A stretch of DNA of 58,403 nt from JBBRMY01 sp038230595 (GCA_038230595.1 JBBRMY010000004.1:1-58403); one strand, 5' to 3'. Numbered from the stretch's first letter, positions 16,366-25,697 are shown. The notes: generated from the sequence alone by a model not told the origin. Translations and numbers: made by a program.

Positions 16366-18096
16366 TTGAGTACCGAAGATACAGAAAAAGATAAGCCGGG
16401 CAAGAAAGATAATTCTGAAAACACTTCAGAAAGCACTCCAATTGAAACAAAAAAAGAAGAAATCACTTCATTATGTAAAAAAGATTCTGAGCTTAACAAA
16501 AAAGAAGATGAGCCTCAGACCCCACCTGAAGATCCTATTAATAATGATTATGAAACTTCATCAGATATTTCTGAAAAAGCATCTGTAGAAAATTCAGATT
16601 CATCACCGGAAGAAATTGTAAAGGAATCTTCAGACCAAAAACACGTATCTGAAGAAAATAAAACAGAGAATACAACTGACAATCAAGCAGGTGAATATCC
16701 TGTTCCGGCTACTGACATTAAAAACGAAATTGACGAGCAAGAGAAAATTCACGAAGAATTAGAAACTACAACAGAAACTTTTTCAGGCAGTCAGGCAAAA
16801 GATGAAATAAAAAATCTTTTGCAGCAGAAAGACAGTAATTATCAGATCAGTCTGATAAACGAAAATCTTTTAAAAATTGTGGTAACGACAGATAGAGGAG
16901 TGAACATTGATTGCTCTGTAAAGGAAAGAAAGAACTCTAAGGAAACACAGTCAAACAAAATATACCTTCACCCGAAACCTGATAATATAAAGCAGGAAAT
17001 TGAAATTATTATTTCAATCGATTCTACTACCGGTGAAGTGACCGTTCAAAAAAAAAACGATTCATCTGAGGAAGTAAAACCGGGAGTACTCACTCCCAAT
17101 CCTGAGCTTGCTCATCTCATTCCCTACGAAGAAGAGCTTACATTAGAAAAAACACCGGACCAATTATTAGAGGAAAGATTAGGAAAGAAAAATCCTTATA
17201 ATCTTTTCAGAATGTTCTATCAGCGGAATCTGACTATAGGAATTGTTGGCGCGATAATTCTGCAGTCATTCATGATACTTTTGTTTTATGCTTTTATAGG
17301 AAAGTTCGATCACAGGACCGATGAAAACGACAATAAGAGACTGATCGTTATTTCAGATATGCCTGACCCGAAAATAAATATCAAGGAGTTTGAAGATCCG
17401 AATAAGCCTAAGGAAGGTCCTAAGGTTGATCCTGAAACTAAGATAACGAAACTTCCGGGAGACAATCCATTTTCGATAAACAGAACAATAAAACCTCCAA
17501 GGATCAAGCGTCCTCAGATCAACAGGGATATTGTAAAAAGAGATACTGTTAAAACGGATTCAACAAAGGATCTGACTTCAACTTTGGATTCTCTTAGAAA
17601 AGTAAACAACGGCAAGAAAGATTCACTAACAAAGCTTGTTGATACAACAGGCTTTGCAAATAAGAATCCGGTGGACACAACAGGACAGTTCAAAAACGGA
17701 GATGTTGGTTTATATATTCCATACAAGCAACTTGCTCCATATCTGAAGCTTGTAGATTCAAGAGAGATAAATAAGAATGTGCAGGACTTTGAAGGAGTTT
17801 TATTGACTGACACGACTAAGTCACAAGGCTCTATGACTATGTTCATTACTCTTGACAAAACAGGTGAAACTTTTGAACGCTCATTCAAGGATAAGGGAAA
17901 GCCTTTCCCAATGATAGATTCAACTCTTACAGCTTATTATCTTGAGCCATATACTCAGATAAAACGAACAAAGTTCTCGTTTTATGTTTTGGGAAAGGTT
18001 AACAAAGTCAACATCACTCTAGAAACAAAAGCAGAACTTTTTAACGACTACAAATCAGTTGTTGAACAGCTGGTGAAGAATATCAGGATAAATTAG
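16366..18096 (+). CDS. Single-span membrane protein with disordered acidic N-terminus (576 aa)
   Basis: The TTG start gives MSTEDTEKDKPGKKDNSENT, opening about 150 residues rich in E, K, S and T, likely disordered and cytoplasmic. A small conserved-looking domain follows (about 140-235). One transmembrane helix lies at about 287-310 (NLTIGIVGAIILQSFMILLF), then a proline/lysine-rich extracytoplasmic stretch (KPPRIKRPQINRDIVKRD) and a C-terminal domain of about 130 residues. This layout recalls proteins that bridge inner and outer membranes, such as TonB-like ones, but no TonB motif is seen. It follows the barrel gene by 180 bp. I do not recognise the family. Confidence 0.7.
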   Translation: MSTEDTEKDKPGKKDNSENTSESTPIETKKEEITSLCKKDSELNKKEDEPQTPPEDPINNDYETSSDISEKASVENSDSSPEEIVKESSDQKHVSEENKTENTTDNQAGEYPVPATDIKNEIDEQEKIHEELETTTETFSGSQAKDEIKNLLQQKDSNYQISLINENLLKIVVTTDRGVNIDCSVKERKNSKETQSNKIYLHPKPDNIKQEIEIIISIDSTTGEVTVQKKNDSSEEVKPGVLTPNPELAHLIPYEEELTLEKTPDQLLEERLGKKNPYNLFRMFYQRNLTIGIVGAIILQSFMILLFYAFIGKFDHRTDENDNKRLIVISDMPDPKINIKEFEDPNKPKEGPKVDPETKITKLPGDNPFSINRTIKPPRIKRPQINRDIVKRDTVKTDSTKDLTSTLDSLRKVNNGKKDSLTKLVDTTGFANKNPVDTTGQFKNGDVGLYIPYKQLAPYLKLVDSREINKNVQDFEGVLLTDTTKSQGSMTMFITLDKTGETFERSFKDKGKPFPMIDSTLTAYYLEPYTQIKRTKFSFYVLGKVNKVNITLETKAELFNDYKSVVEQLVKNIRIN

Positions 18097-18107
18097 TAAA
18101 CTACGTA

Positions 18108-18267
18108 CTCGTTCCTACGCTCCAGCGTTGAAACGTAATGTAAAACAAAATACAACCCAAGACCTCTCGTTCCTACGCTCCAGCGTGGGAACCTAATGTA
18201 AAACCAAAATACAACCCAAGACCTCTCGTTCCTACGCTCCAGCGTGGGAACCTAATGTAAAACCAAA
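18108..18267. repeat. Tandem REP-like palindromes (three copies, 58-59 bp period)
   Basis: Copies begin at 18108, 18166 and 18225. Each holds the palindrome GTTCCTACGCTCC-AGCGTGGGAAC (the first copy is a variant), followed by TAATGTAAAACCAAAATACAA-type spacer. They sit at the 3' side of the REP-associated transposase gene and downstream of the 576-aa gene, where they could also slow transcription or protect the RNA end. Confidence 0.85.
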
Positions 18268-18269
18268 GC

Positions 18270-18803
18270 TTATAGTGTCTTTATTACTTTAATATCTCCT
18301 TCAATATCCTTTTCATAAAATCTGGCAGAAGAATATTCCCAATCACAATTATTTTCACAATATCCTTTTCTAACTGGATTTGCATGAATATATTCTATCT
18401 TCTGATTTAGTATTTCTGTATTTAACATTTCTTTTGGATAAAATCCTTCCTGCCAGAACTGAAATTCCCGATCTGTTTTAAAATTTTTTTTGTTTTTTCT
18501 TAATTTATTCAATGTCAAAATGTCGTTTTCTGTTTGAAATTTTTCTACAAACTTTCTGGCAGAATAACTTTTAATAGAATTAATTATCTTTGAAAGATTT
18601 TCACCTGTGCAGATCAGATGAAAATGATTTTTCATCAAGACATATGCATGAACTTTTAAATTTCGTTCGGAAACATTAAAGTTTATAGAATCAATTAAGA
18701 TTTGAAAGGTGTCCTTTGTATTAAATAAGTCTAACCAATCCACAGTGGTTGATGTAATAAAAAATACACCGTTTTCATTGTAAATTTTATTTCTGCTTCT
18801 CAT
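18270..18803 (-). CDS. REP-associated tyrosine transposase (RAYT, Y1/IS200-like)
   Basis: The 177-aa protein has the Y1 transposase signature: H60-F-H62 in 'LMKNHFHLI' (metal-binding HUH motif) and a catalytic tyrosine, Y80 in 'SIKSYSARKF'. RAYT-typical words 'FITSTTVDW', 'FWQEGFYPKEM' and 'YIHANPVRKGYCENNCDWEYSSA' are also present. Such enzymes nick single-stranded REP palindromes and are thought to spread them, while the gene itself is usually immobile. Here three REP-like copies lie at its 3' side and one inverted copy at its 5' side. The gene looks intact. Confidence 0.93.
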   Translation of the reverse strand: MRSRNKIYNENGVFFITSTTVDWLDLFNTKDTFQILIDSINFNVSERNLKVHAYVLMKNHFHLICTGENLSKIINSIKSYSARKFVEKFQTENDILTLNKLRKNKKNFKTDREFQFWQEGFYPKEMLNTEILNQKIEYIHANPVRKGYCENNCDWEYSSARFYEKDIEGDIKVIKTL

Positions 18804-18891
18804 AGAAGTAATATTTCAAATATTTCCGGAAAATGAAATAGAAAGAAAAGGTATGGAGAATATAAGTAGTATTTGCCTGAGGTTTACAAAA

Positions 18892-18919
18892 CGTTCCCAC
18901 GCTGGAGCGAAGGAACGAG
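18892..18919. repeat. REP-like palindrome, inverted relative to the left array
   Basis: CGTTCCCACGCTGGAGCGAAGGAACG is an imperfect palindrome and the reverse-complement version of the 18108-18267 units. It lies 90 bp upstream of the RAYT start, so the gene is bracketed by oppositely oriented REPs. Confidence 0.8.
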
Positions 18920-18937
18920 AAGTGTAGAACTGTTATT

Positions 18938-18966
18938 TGTAAGGACAGGACGCGACCTGTCCCTAT
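18938..18966. repeat. Second palindromic repeat family (GGACAGG-CGCG-type), copy 1
   Basis: TGTAAGGACAGG...CGACCTGTCC is a palindrome of 7-bp arms around CGCG (core 18943-18962). The reverse complement of a second site at 51472-51491 shares the TGTAAGGACAGG arm and core, showing that it is a dispersed repeat. It lies just after the ndk stop and may end that transcript. Confidence 0.75.
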
Positions 18967-18984
18967 GTATGTGAATCTTCTAAC

Positions 18985-19401
18985 TTACACCAATTCGCTT
19001 TCAGCGAAGAAGAATCCAATTTCGATCTTTCCGTTCTCTTCTGAGTCTGAACCGTGCACAGCGTTTTCGCCCTTAGAAGCAGCGAATTTTTTTCTGATCG
19101 TTCCTTCTTCTGCTTCTGCAGGATCAGTAGCGCCGATAAGCTTTCTGTAATCTGCAACTGCATTTTCTTTTTCCAGTGCTATTGGAATAACCGGACCTGA
19201 TGTCATGAACTTAACAAGCTCACCATAGAAAGGTCTTTCTTTATGAACTTCATAAAACTTTCCGGCAGCTGTATCACTAAGCTGAATAAGCTTCATTCCT
19301 TTTATTTTAAATCCTGCGTCTGAAAGCATTTGGACTATATTTCCCTGTACATTTTTTTTTACTGCATCAGGCTTTATGATGCAAAGTGTTCTTTGTGACA
19401 A
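18985..19401 (-). CDS. ndk: Nucleoside diphosphate kinase
   Basis: The 138-aa protein transfers the gamma-phosphate from ATP to nucleoside diphosphates through a phosphohistidine, balancing NTP and dNTP pools in the cytoplasm. Visible are the N-terminal 'LCIIKPDAV' with K10, 'HKERPFYGELVKFMTSGPV', 'IGATDPAEAEEGTIRKKF' and the active-site H116 in 'NAVHGSDS'. Length and order match the standard bacterial enzyme, with a short 'IEIGFFFAESELV' end. It is the last gene of a minus-strand run with ispH, 30 bp apart. Confidence 0.98.
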   Translation of the reverse strand: MSQRTLCIIKPDAVKKNVQGNIVQMLSDAGFKIKGMKLIQLSDTAAGKFYEVHKERPFYGELVKFMTSGPVIPIALEKENAVADYRKLIGATDPAEAEEGTIRKKFAASKGENAVHGSDSEENGKIEIGFFFAESELV

Positions 19402-19431
19402 TGTGATTTTATTTATTTTTTAGAAAAAAAT

Positions 19432-20661
19432 TTAATTGTTACTGATCTCTATTTTATTTAAAACTTCTGATATATTATTTTCAACTCCGTAAAATGAAAC
19501 TATCTTCTGAAGAATATCATCAACTATAGAATCCGGACATGAAGCACCGCTGGTTAGAATTATTCTTACCGGATCTTTTGCCGGGAGATAATTTTGCGTT
19601 TCAGTTTCCTTGCACGCATGAAGGTCATAATGCGTGATAACATCTTTGGTTATCTTAGTTGAATCGGAAATAAAGTAAGTAGGTAGCTTTTCTTCACATA
19701 GTTCAACGATATGTGAAGTGTTCGAGCTGTTATATCCGCCCACTACAATTGCAAGATCTGCCTTCTCGTTCAGTAAGCCGTATGTTGCCCGCTGATTATC
19801 ATGTGTCGCATAACAAAGAGTGTCGCGTGTATCTGCAAAATGCTCTTTAATATTCTCTTCACCATATTTTACGATCATAGACTTACGAAGAAATTCGGCG
19901 ATCTCCTCGGTTTCCGTAGCAAGCATTGTTGTCTGGTTCACAACTCCGATACGATTCAGATCTTTTTCAGCATTGAAACCAACTGACATATTTTTTTTGA
20001 AGAAATTATTAAATTCTTCTACAGAAAGTTTTCTTTCTATAAAATCTCCCAGTATCTTTGCTTCATTTATATCCTTAACAATTAAAGTCGGAGCGTTTTC
20101 CTTACTATGTGAGAAGGTTGCCTTTGTTTCCTCATGCCTGAATTTTCCATGAAGGACAATTGTATAATCACTTTTGCCGAGAGTTTCTGCCCGGTTCCAG
20201 ACTTTTTCAACGAACGGACAGGTTGTATTATATTTCAGAGGATCTATTCCTCTATCAGATAATTTTTTTTCTATCTCAAGTGTTGTTCCGAATGCCGGAA
20301 CAATTACTATATCTTCTGAAGTAAGTTCTGTCCAGTCAATGATCTGCTTACCGGAAGTTTCCATTAAAAATTTAACTCCGCGCTTCTGAAGATCATTATT
20401 AACATCCGGATTATGGATCATTTCACTGAGAAGAAAAATTCTTTTATCAGGATTTTCTTCGATCGCGCGGTATGAGATTTCAATAGCGTTTTCTACTCCG
20501 TAACAAAATCCAAAATGGCGTGCAATTAAAAACTGCACTGAACCAAAATCAAGAATTGTAGGGGTATAATCCTGCTTTCGCGGATCACTTTTCTTTCTGA
20601 GATTTTTTATACGGGATATTACAGGGCTTCTGTAAAATATCGGTATATCAAAACTTTTCAT
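19432..20661 (-). CDS. ispH: 4-hydroxy-3-methylbut-2-enyl diphosphate reductase (long plant/cyanobacterial type)
   Basis: IspH is the last enzyme of the MEP isoprenoid pathway, reducing HMBPP to IPP and DMAPP with a [4Fe-4S] cluster. The three cluster cysteines are visible: C53 in 'ARHFGFCYGVENAI', C148 in 'NTTCPFVEKVW' and C375 in 'TSGASCPDSIVDD'. Histidines occur in 'LSEMIHNPDVN' and 'LHGKFRHEETKAT'. At 409 aa it is longer than the about 310-aa E. coli form, having the N-terminal extension and internal insert typical of the cyanobacterial/plant type. Lies between ndk and an acyl-CoA dehydrogenase gene on the same strand. Confidence 0.96.
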   Translation of the reverse strand: MKSFDIPIFYRSPVISRIKNLRKKSDPRKQDYTPTILDFGSVQFLIARHFGFCYGVENAIEISYRAIEENPDKRIFLLSEMIHNPDVNNDLQKRGVKFLMETSGKQIIDWTELTSEDIVIVPAFGTTLEIEKKLSDRGIDPLKYNTTCPFVEKVWNRAETLGKSDYTIVLHGKFRHEETKATFSHSKENAPTLIVKDINEAKILGDFIERKLSVEEFNNFFKKNMSVGFNAEKDLNRIGVVNQTTMLATETEEIAEFLRKSMIVKYGEENIKEHFADTRDTLCYATHDNQRATYGLLNEKADLAIVVGGYNSSNTSHIVELCEEKLPTYFISDSTKITKDVITHYDLHACKETETQNYLPAKDPVRIILTSGASCPDSIVDDILQKIVSFYGVENNISEVLNKIEISNN

Positions 20662-20682
20662 CGTCTCGTTCTGAAATAAATT

Positions 20683-21858
20683 TTATTCGTATGCAGCAAT
20701 TCCGGTAACGTCTTCTCCGATAATCAAAGTATGCATTTCATGAGTACCTTCATAAGTTTTTACTGATTCAATATTGTTCATATGCCTCATTACAGGATAT
20801 TCATCAAGTATTCCATTTGCTCCGAGCATTTCCCGTGACATCGATGCGATTATCTTTGCGATCTCGCAGTTATTTCTCTTCGCCATAGAAACATGCTGCG
20901 GTCTCATCTTGCCTGAATCTTTCAGCTTTGCTAATTGAAAAGTAAGCAGCTGAGCTTTAGTAATTTCAGTCACCATGTATGCAAGCTTTTCCTGTGTTAT
21001 TTGAAAAGCAGCCAAAGGCTTTCCGAATTGTATTCTTGATAAAGAATAATTCAGAACAGTGCTGTAGCACTCCATTGCCATTCCGATAACTCCCCATGAA
21101 ATTCCGTATCTTGCCTGAGTAAGGCACATAAGAGGTGACTTTAATCCTCCGCTTAGTGGCAGAATATTCTCTTCTGGTATAACGCAATCTTCAAAAACTA
21201 ACTCGCTTGTAATAGAAGCTCTTAATGAAAGCTTACCTTTCATTTCAGGAGCAGTAAATCCTTTCATTCCTTTTTCAACTAAGAAGCCTCTTACTTTTCC
21301 GTCTAACTTTGCCCAGACAACTGCAACATCGGCGATAGTTCCGTTCGTTATCCACATCTTAGCACCGTTTATCTTATAACCCCCATCAACTTTTTCAGCT
21401 TTGGTTATCATTCCACCAGGATTGCTTCCAAAGTCAGGCTCTGTTAATCCGAAGCAGCCTATAGATTCACCTTTTGCTAGTCTCGGCAGCCATTTCTTTT
21501 TTTGCTCTTCACTTCCAAATGCAAAAATCGGATACATCACAAGGCTCGACTGAACTGATGCAAAGCTTCTGACACCGCTATCACCTCTTTCTAGCTCCTG
21601 CATGATAAGTCCGTAAGCAACATTGTTAACACCCATTCCTCCATATTCGATAGGAATAGTTGGTCCGAAAATTCCAAGTTCAGCCATCTTAGGAATAAGA
21701 TCCTGTGGGAATTTCATTTCCTGATTGTAATGCTCAATGATTGGCTTTACTTCTGCACTTACAAAATCTCTTACTGTATCGCGTATAGCTTTTTCTTCAT
21801 CAGTATACATGTCATCAATAAGATAGTAATCAACACCCTTGAATGTATCTGTTGCCAT
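20683..21858 (-). CDS. Acyl-CoA dehydrogenase, glutaryl-CoA dehydrogenase-like
   Basis: The 391-aa flavoenzyme has the acyl-CoA dehydrogenase order: N-terminal helices, 'GCFGLTEPDFGSNPGGM' FAD/substrate region, and a C-terminal helical bundle. The catalytic glutamate is E370 in 'SVKTYEGTHEMHTLIIGE'. R97 in 'SGVRSFASVQSSLVMYPI' matches the arginine by which glutaryl-CoA dehydrogenases hold the substrate's free carboxylate. It is therefore probably the oxidative decarboxylase converting glutaryl-CoA to crotonyl-CoA in lysine and tryptophan breakdown. The substrate remains inference, since no other pathway gene is adjacent. Confidence 0.88.
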   Translation of the reverse strand: MATDTFKGVDYYLIDDMYTDEEKAIRDTVRDFVSAEVKPIIEHYNQEMKFPQDLIPKMAELGIFGPTIPIEYGGMGVNNVAYGLIMQELERGDSGVRSFASVQSSLVMYPIFAFGSEEQKKKWLPRLAKGESIGCFGLTEPDFGSNPGGMITKAEKVDGGYKINGAKMWITNGTIADVAVVWAKLDGKVRGFLVEKGMKGFTAPEMKGKLSLRASITSELVFEDCVIPEENILPLSGGLKSPLMCLTQARYGISWGVIGMAMECYSTVLNYSLSRIQFGKPLAAFQITQEKLAYMVTEITKAQLLTFQLAKLKDSGKMRPQHVSMAKRNNCEIAKIIASMSREMLGANGILDEYPVMRHMNNIESVKTYEGTHEMHTLIIGEDVTGIAAYE

Positions 21859-21886
21859 TGTTTTTGCCTCTTGATTAAATTATTTT

Positions 21887-23311
21887 TTAAACTTTTTTGA
21901 GAACGCTTCTTGCTTTCCTTAAGCTATCTTTTACAGGTTCTGCTTTTTCTATTGCTGCTATATTTTTACTGTTTGTTGTCAGCTTTACTTTTATTCCGCT
22001 CTTAAGATACTTTACATCTTTCACCTGACCTTTTTCATACAGCTCGCTCAATCCTTTATAATCGCCAACTTCAAGCTTTACAGTCGTCTCAACATTATTT
22101 TTACCAAATTCATTTTTCAATGCTTCAATAAGAAATTTCATGTTTAAACCTTTTTCAGCAGAGATAAAAACTGACGAAGGATACTTTTCTCTAAGATAAT
22201 CAATAATATCGTTATCAATATTTAACTCCTGAAGCCTGTCAACTTTATTAAAAACGTGGATCGTATTTTTATTTTCTGCGCCGATCTCTTTCAATGTCTT
22301 TTCCACAACTTCTATCTGCTCTTCAAATTTCGGACTTGAAATATCTATTACATGCAGAAGTAGATCTGATTCAATTACTTCAGCAAGAGTAGACTTAAAA
22401 GATTCTACCAGACCATGAGGAAGATTTTTTATAAATCCTACAGTATCTGATATCAGAACTTTTTTAGGAAATTTAGCCGGATTATCTTTCTTTCCTTTCC
22501 CTGCAAGGTTCAGGATCCTTGTTGATGTATCAAGAGTAGCGAACAATTTATTTTCCACCAAAACATCCGAGTCTGTAAGAAGATTTAATAAAGTAGATTT
22601 CCCAACGTTTGTATATCCAACAAGTGAAATTCTATAAAATGTTTTTCTGTCTTCTGACTGAGTCTGTCTCTGCCTGTCAACTTTTTTCAGTTTTTCTTTT
22701 AGAAGCGTGATCTTAGCACCGATCATTCGTCTGTCAGTTTCGATCTGGGTTTCCCCGGGACCTTTAGATCCGATACCACCGAACTGCTTTGATAAGTGAG
22801 TCCATTGCCTTGTAAGCCGTGGTAATAAATACTCAAGCTGTGCAAGCTCAACCTGGAGCTTAGCCTGTGCAGTTCTTGCATTCGCTGCAAAAATATCAAG
22901 TATAAGATTTGACTTATCTATGATCCTGCATTTTATTTTTTTTTCGAGATTTCTGATTTGAGTGAATGCAAGCTCGTTCTCAAAAATTACCAATGCTATT
23001 TCATTATCTTCTGTAAATTTTGCAACTTCCTCAGCTTTTCCCTTGCCGATCATATATCTTGAATCATAATTGCTGTTTGACTGATAGAAAGTTTCGATAA
23101 CATCAGCTCCTGCAGTTTCAGCAAGGAATTTTAATTCTTTAAGTGAATCTTCAGTATGAGTGTTTTCCTTATCTGCTTTGTTTGAATAGCAGACAAGAAC
23201 AGTTCTTTCAAGATTCTTTTTTGTTTCAAGTATATCTCTTCCCTGAACGAGTTCTTTTTTATCGGAATCGTTTTTATTAAAATCTTTATTATTAAATGAT
23301 TTTTCGTTCAA
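21887..23311 (-). CDS. hflX: GTPase HflX
   Basis: HflX is a ribosome-associated GTPase that splits stalled or stress-inactivated 70S ribosomes. The 474-aa protein has the N-terminal HflX domain with the glycine-rich 'MIGKGKAEEV', the linker 'GGIGSKGPGETQIETDRR', the P-loop GYTNVGKST at 232-240, switch 'DTVGFIKNLPHGLVESFKST' and 'FNKVD' for guanine binding. An extra C-terminal part of about 60 residues follows. The N-terminus is long and N/K/D-rich, so the true start might be a few codons downstream. It lies 28 bp upstream of the dehydrogenase gene. Confidence 0.96.
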   Translation of the reverse strand: MNEKSFNNKDFNKNDSDKKELVQGRDILETKKNLERTVLVCYSNKADKENTHTEDSLKELKFLAETAGADVIETFYQSNSNYDSRYMIGKGKAEEVAKFTEDNEIALVIFENELAFTQIRNLEKKIKCRIIDKSNLILDIFAANARTAQAKLQVELAQLEYLLPRLTRQWTHLSKQFGGIGSKGPGETQIETDRRMIGAKITLLKEKLKKVDRQRQTQSEDRKTFYRISLVGYTNVGKSTLLNLLTDSDVLVENKLFATLDTSTRILNLAGKGKKDNPAKFPKKVLISDTVGFIKNLPHGLVESFKSTLAEVIESDLLLHVIDISSPKFEEQIEVVEKTLKEIGAENKNTIHVFNKVDRLQELNIDNDIIDYLREKYPSSVFISAEKGLNMKFLIEALKNEFGKNNVETTVKLEVGDYKGLSELYEKGQVKDVKYLKSGIKVKLTTNSKNIAAIEKAEPVKDSLRKARSVLKKV

Positions 23312-23478
23312 TCTATAATTTAAATGTCGCCTCCGAATGCTTTTATCGGGAATCCCTTAAATGAAAATTTAATCTAAAATAAACTAATCTATAATTTACT
23401 CAATCTCCCTATGAGATTAAAGATAAAAACTTGTGATAATGTTCGAACTCAGCAGGTAACTTATTATTTTAAAGCAGT

Positions 23479-24534
23479 TTATACGGGTTTTACAGTTTTG
23501 GATAATACTTTCAGCTGTTGTCTTATCAGCTTGCCGGTAACACTTTTGTAGGTTTCTTTCTTAAGGCAGATAATACCACCTGCAAACTGGAACCATGCAA
23601 AGCCTCCGGAAATTCTCTCAAACTTTGATTGCTGGAATACTCTTGGAAAGCAATATATCTTACTTTCGGAAAAAAGAAGATTGTATGGAATATTTAATTT
23701 ATGAAGCTGAGCAATAAATTTCATGCATTTTTTTGTTTCATCAAACACTTCTGCATGTGCCGGATACTTTTCATTTCCTTCGTTATGCAGCCATCGCTTA
23801 TCATTATATGGCATTCCTTTTTCATCTATAAACATCTGAAAGTGAAGTTGATTAACGGATGCATAACCTCCGTATGAATTGTACCCCATTCCCAGACCTT
23901 TTATTTTTGGGCTCATTTCTTTCATAAATGAATATGCCATTTCAAGAAATTTTTTGGTAAGGAACTGAGGATGCTTTTTCATTCTCTCAGGTACCAGCAG
24001 TGTATGATATCGGGCAAAGGGAAATTTATTGAACAGAATAGTAAATTTATTTCCTTTGTGAACTCCTTCGTATAATATTTCATTCTCAATATAAGAACGT
24101 GTATAATTGAAACCTTTATCTTCAAACTTCTGCTTTATTTTATTTACTTTCTGAACTGCAGCTCTTTCCGGTCTCATCTCCCTGAGGGGATTATATTGTA
24201 TATCCCATAGCTTTTCTACTTTTCTGAACTTGATAGGCTTTATTTTTTTAAACCCGAACTTAAAAATTTTTTTCATCACTTCATAATCATCACTCTTTGT
24301 ATTCTCAAGTTTTTCTTCTTTATAAAGCTTATACAATTTTTTATAATAATTCTCAGCATATTTACTCAGTAATCCGGAGATCTCCTTTTCAAAAAATGAA
24401 TTGCAAAGCAACAGCACAAAGGTTTCCGGATTTAGATTTTTATCATCAAGATAAATATCTGCCAGACCTTTTATAAAACTTTTTTTGAACTCTTTCTCAG
24501 ATTGAAAAAGTTTATCAGAATATTTTTGTTTCAA
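23479..24534 (-). CDS. HIT-like nucleotidyltransferase/phosphorylase-family protein
   Basis: The 351-aa protein has about 100 residues of helical, lysine-rich N-terminus. A HIT/GalT-like core follows, with 'FTILFNKFPFARYHTLLVPE' and the active-site strand 'SVNQLHFQMFI', H231-F-Q233. The shortened histidine motif with glutamine resembles the GDP-L-galactose phosphorylase and Ap4A phosphorylase branch, whose histidine forms a nucleotidyl intermediate. The substrate here is unknown. Codon and residue make-up (K and F rich) is similar to the neighbouring FkbM gene, 45 bp upstream on the same strand, and the two may be co-transcribed. Confidence 0.65.
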   Translation of the reverse strand: MKQKYSDKLFQSEKEFKKSFIKGLADIYLDDKNLNPETFVLLLCNSFFEKEISGLLSKYAENYYKKLYKLYKEEKLENTKSDDYEVMKKIFKFGFKKIKPIKFRKVEKLWDIQYNPLREMRPERAAVQKVNKIKQKFEDKGFNYTRSYIENEILYEGVHKGNKFTILFNKFPFARYHTLLVPERMKKHPQFLTKKFLEMAYSFMKEMSPKIKGLGMGYNSYGGYASVNQLHFQMFIDEKGMPYNDKRWLHNEGNEKYPAHAEVFDETKKCMKFIAQLHKLNIPYNLLFSESKIYCFPRVFQQSKFERISGGFAWFQFAGGIICLKKETYKSVTGKLIRQQLKVLSKTVKPV

Positions 24535-24578
24535 TAATTATTTTAAATTCTAAGGTGAGAATGTACTGTTTAGAAGTG

Positions 24579-25517
24579 TTATCTGTTCTTTGTAAAAAAA
24601 TCTATTTCATTTTTTCTTACATTTTCAAAAAGGTCTTTATCATCAGTATGAAAAACGCAGATGTCGCAGAATTTATCAGTGTTCCTGTTATCAAAATAAT
24701 TTGTGATGTCTTCTATCTTTTCTTTTTCATTCAGATCTAATGAAATGAGATAATCGCCAAAGTTATCATAGAATATCACGAATAAATAATCCAATGATTT
24801 GAAAAATTCAAACATATCATTAAAATCTTCTTTGATCTCTTTCATCAAGTTCTGATCAAATTCAGTGAAGATAACAGGCTTAGAAGACTTTAAAAATTTT
24901 ACAGCACCTTTCATTATCTTAAAATCAAATCCATCTGTATCTATCTTTAATAGCTTAGCTTTTTTAAATTCCGGATTTTCATTCAGGATTGTATCCAGCT
25001 TTTTAGTTTCCAGGACCGAGCCGGAATCGTTTGATATTGTCCCTGTACCTCTTTCTGTCTGTACTGCTGCATTTATTTTTTCATCATTAGTACCGAGATA
25101 GGACTGAACATAAGTTATGTTCTTCATCTGTTCGGTATTCTTCTTAAGTAGTCCGAAAAAATTCTGATCTCCCTCTACACACATAACAGGATAATCAATA
25201 TAGCTTCTTAGTAATGCTGCGGTATCTCCAACATTCGCTCCGATATCAATTACCAAAGGCACTTTATACTTGCTGCTTATATATTTCGCAACTCTGGGTA
25301 GGTTCGTATTATAATTCTTATGAGAATTCAGAACAACGGGAAGATTGTGGGAGATTGGTATCTTAATTTTATAATTCCAAAGCTTATAAGAAATAAGCGG
25401 ATCACCGAACTTTAAAATTATTTTTCGGGAAACTCCGAAAATTAAATTTTTAAATTTTGACGAGTATGAATTCTTATTGCTTGAATTGACAAAACCGCTG
25501 TAAATAAAATCTAACAT
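24579..25517 (-). CDS. FkbM-family methyltransferase
   Basis: The 312-aa protein has the SAM-binding signature 'PLVIDIGANVGDTAALLRSY' at about 90-109, then 'VMCVEGDQNFFGLLKKN' for the ribose-binding acidic residue. The FkbM-family words 'LDTILNE', 'KLLKIDTDGFDFKIMKGAVK' and 'PVIFTEF' come later. FkbM enzymes are SAM-dependent O-methyltransferases acting on polyketides, glycans or other acceptors. There is no sugar-transferase cluster here, so the acceptor is unknown. It is divergent from the first propeller gene across 180 bp. Confidence 0.88.
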   Translation of the reverse strand: MLDFIYSGFVNSSNKNSYSSKFKNLIFGVSRKIILKFGDPLISYKLWNYKIKIPISHNLPVVLNSHKNYNTNLPRVAKYISSKYKVPLVIDIGANVGDTAALLRSYIDYPVMCVEGDQNFFGLLKKNTEQMKNITYVQSYLGTNDEKINAAVQTERGTGTISNDSGSVLETKKLDTILNENPEFKKAKLLKIDTDGFDFKIMKGAVKFLKSSKPVIFTEFDQNLMKEIKEDFNDMFEFFKSLDYLFVIFYDNFGDYLISLDLNEKEKIEDITNYFDNRNTDKFCDICVFHTDDKDLFENVRKNEIDFFTKNR

Positions 25518-25697
25518 TTTCTAATAGTGGTATTAATCATCAATTTATCAATAATGCATTTGATATAAAACGTAAACGAAAATCTCCTGTAAATAAAAAC
25601 CTTTATTTCTTTACGAAATTACAAACAATTTCGATAAATTAGACCTTGAATTTCAATCTAATTATTGATAAAATCAATTAATAAGTAAATTATCAAA

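Noticed and set aside
18108..18267. Possible CRISPR array
   Set aside because: Only three units whose spacers are also repeated; the units are palindromic REP elements next to a RAYT gene and no cas gene is present.
23479..25517. Capsule or glycan synthesis cluster (HIT-like plus FkbM)
   Set aside because: No glycosyltransferase, flippase or sugar-nucleotide gene is nearby, so a cluster cannot be supported.
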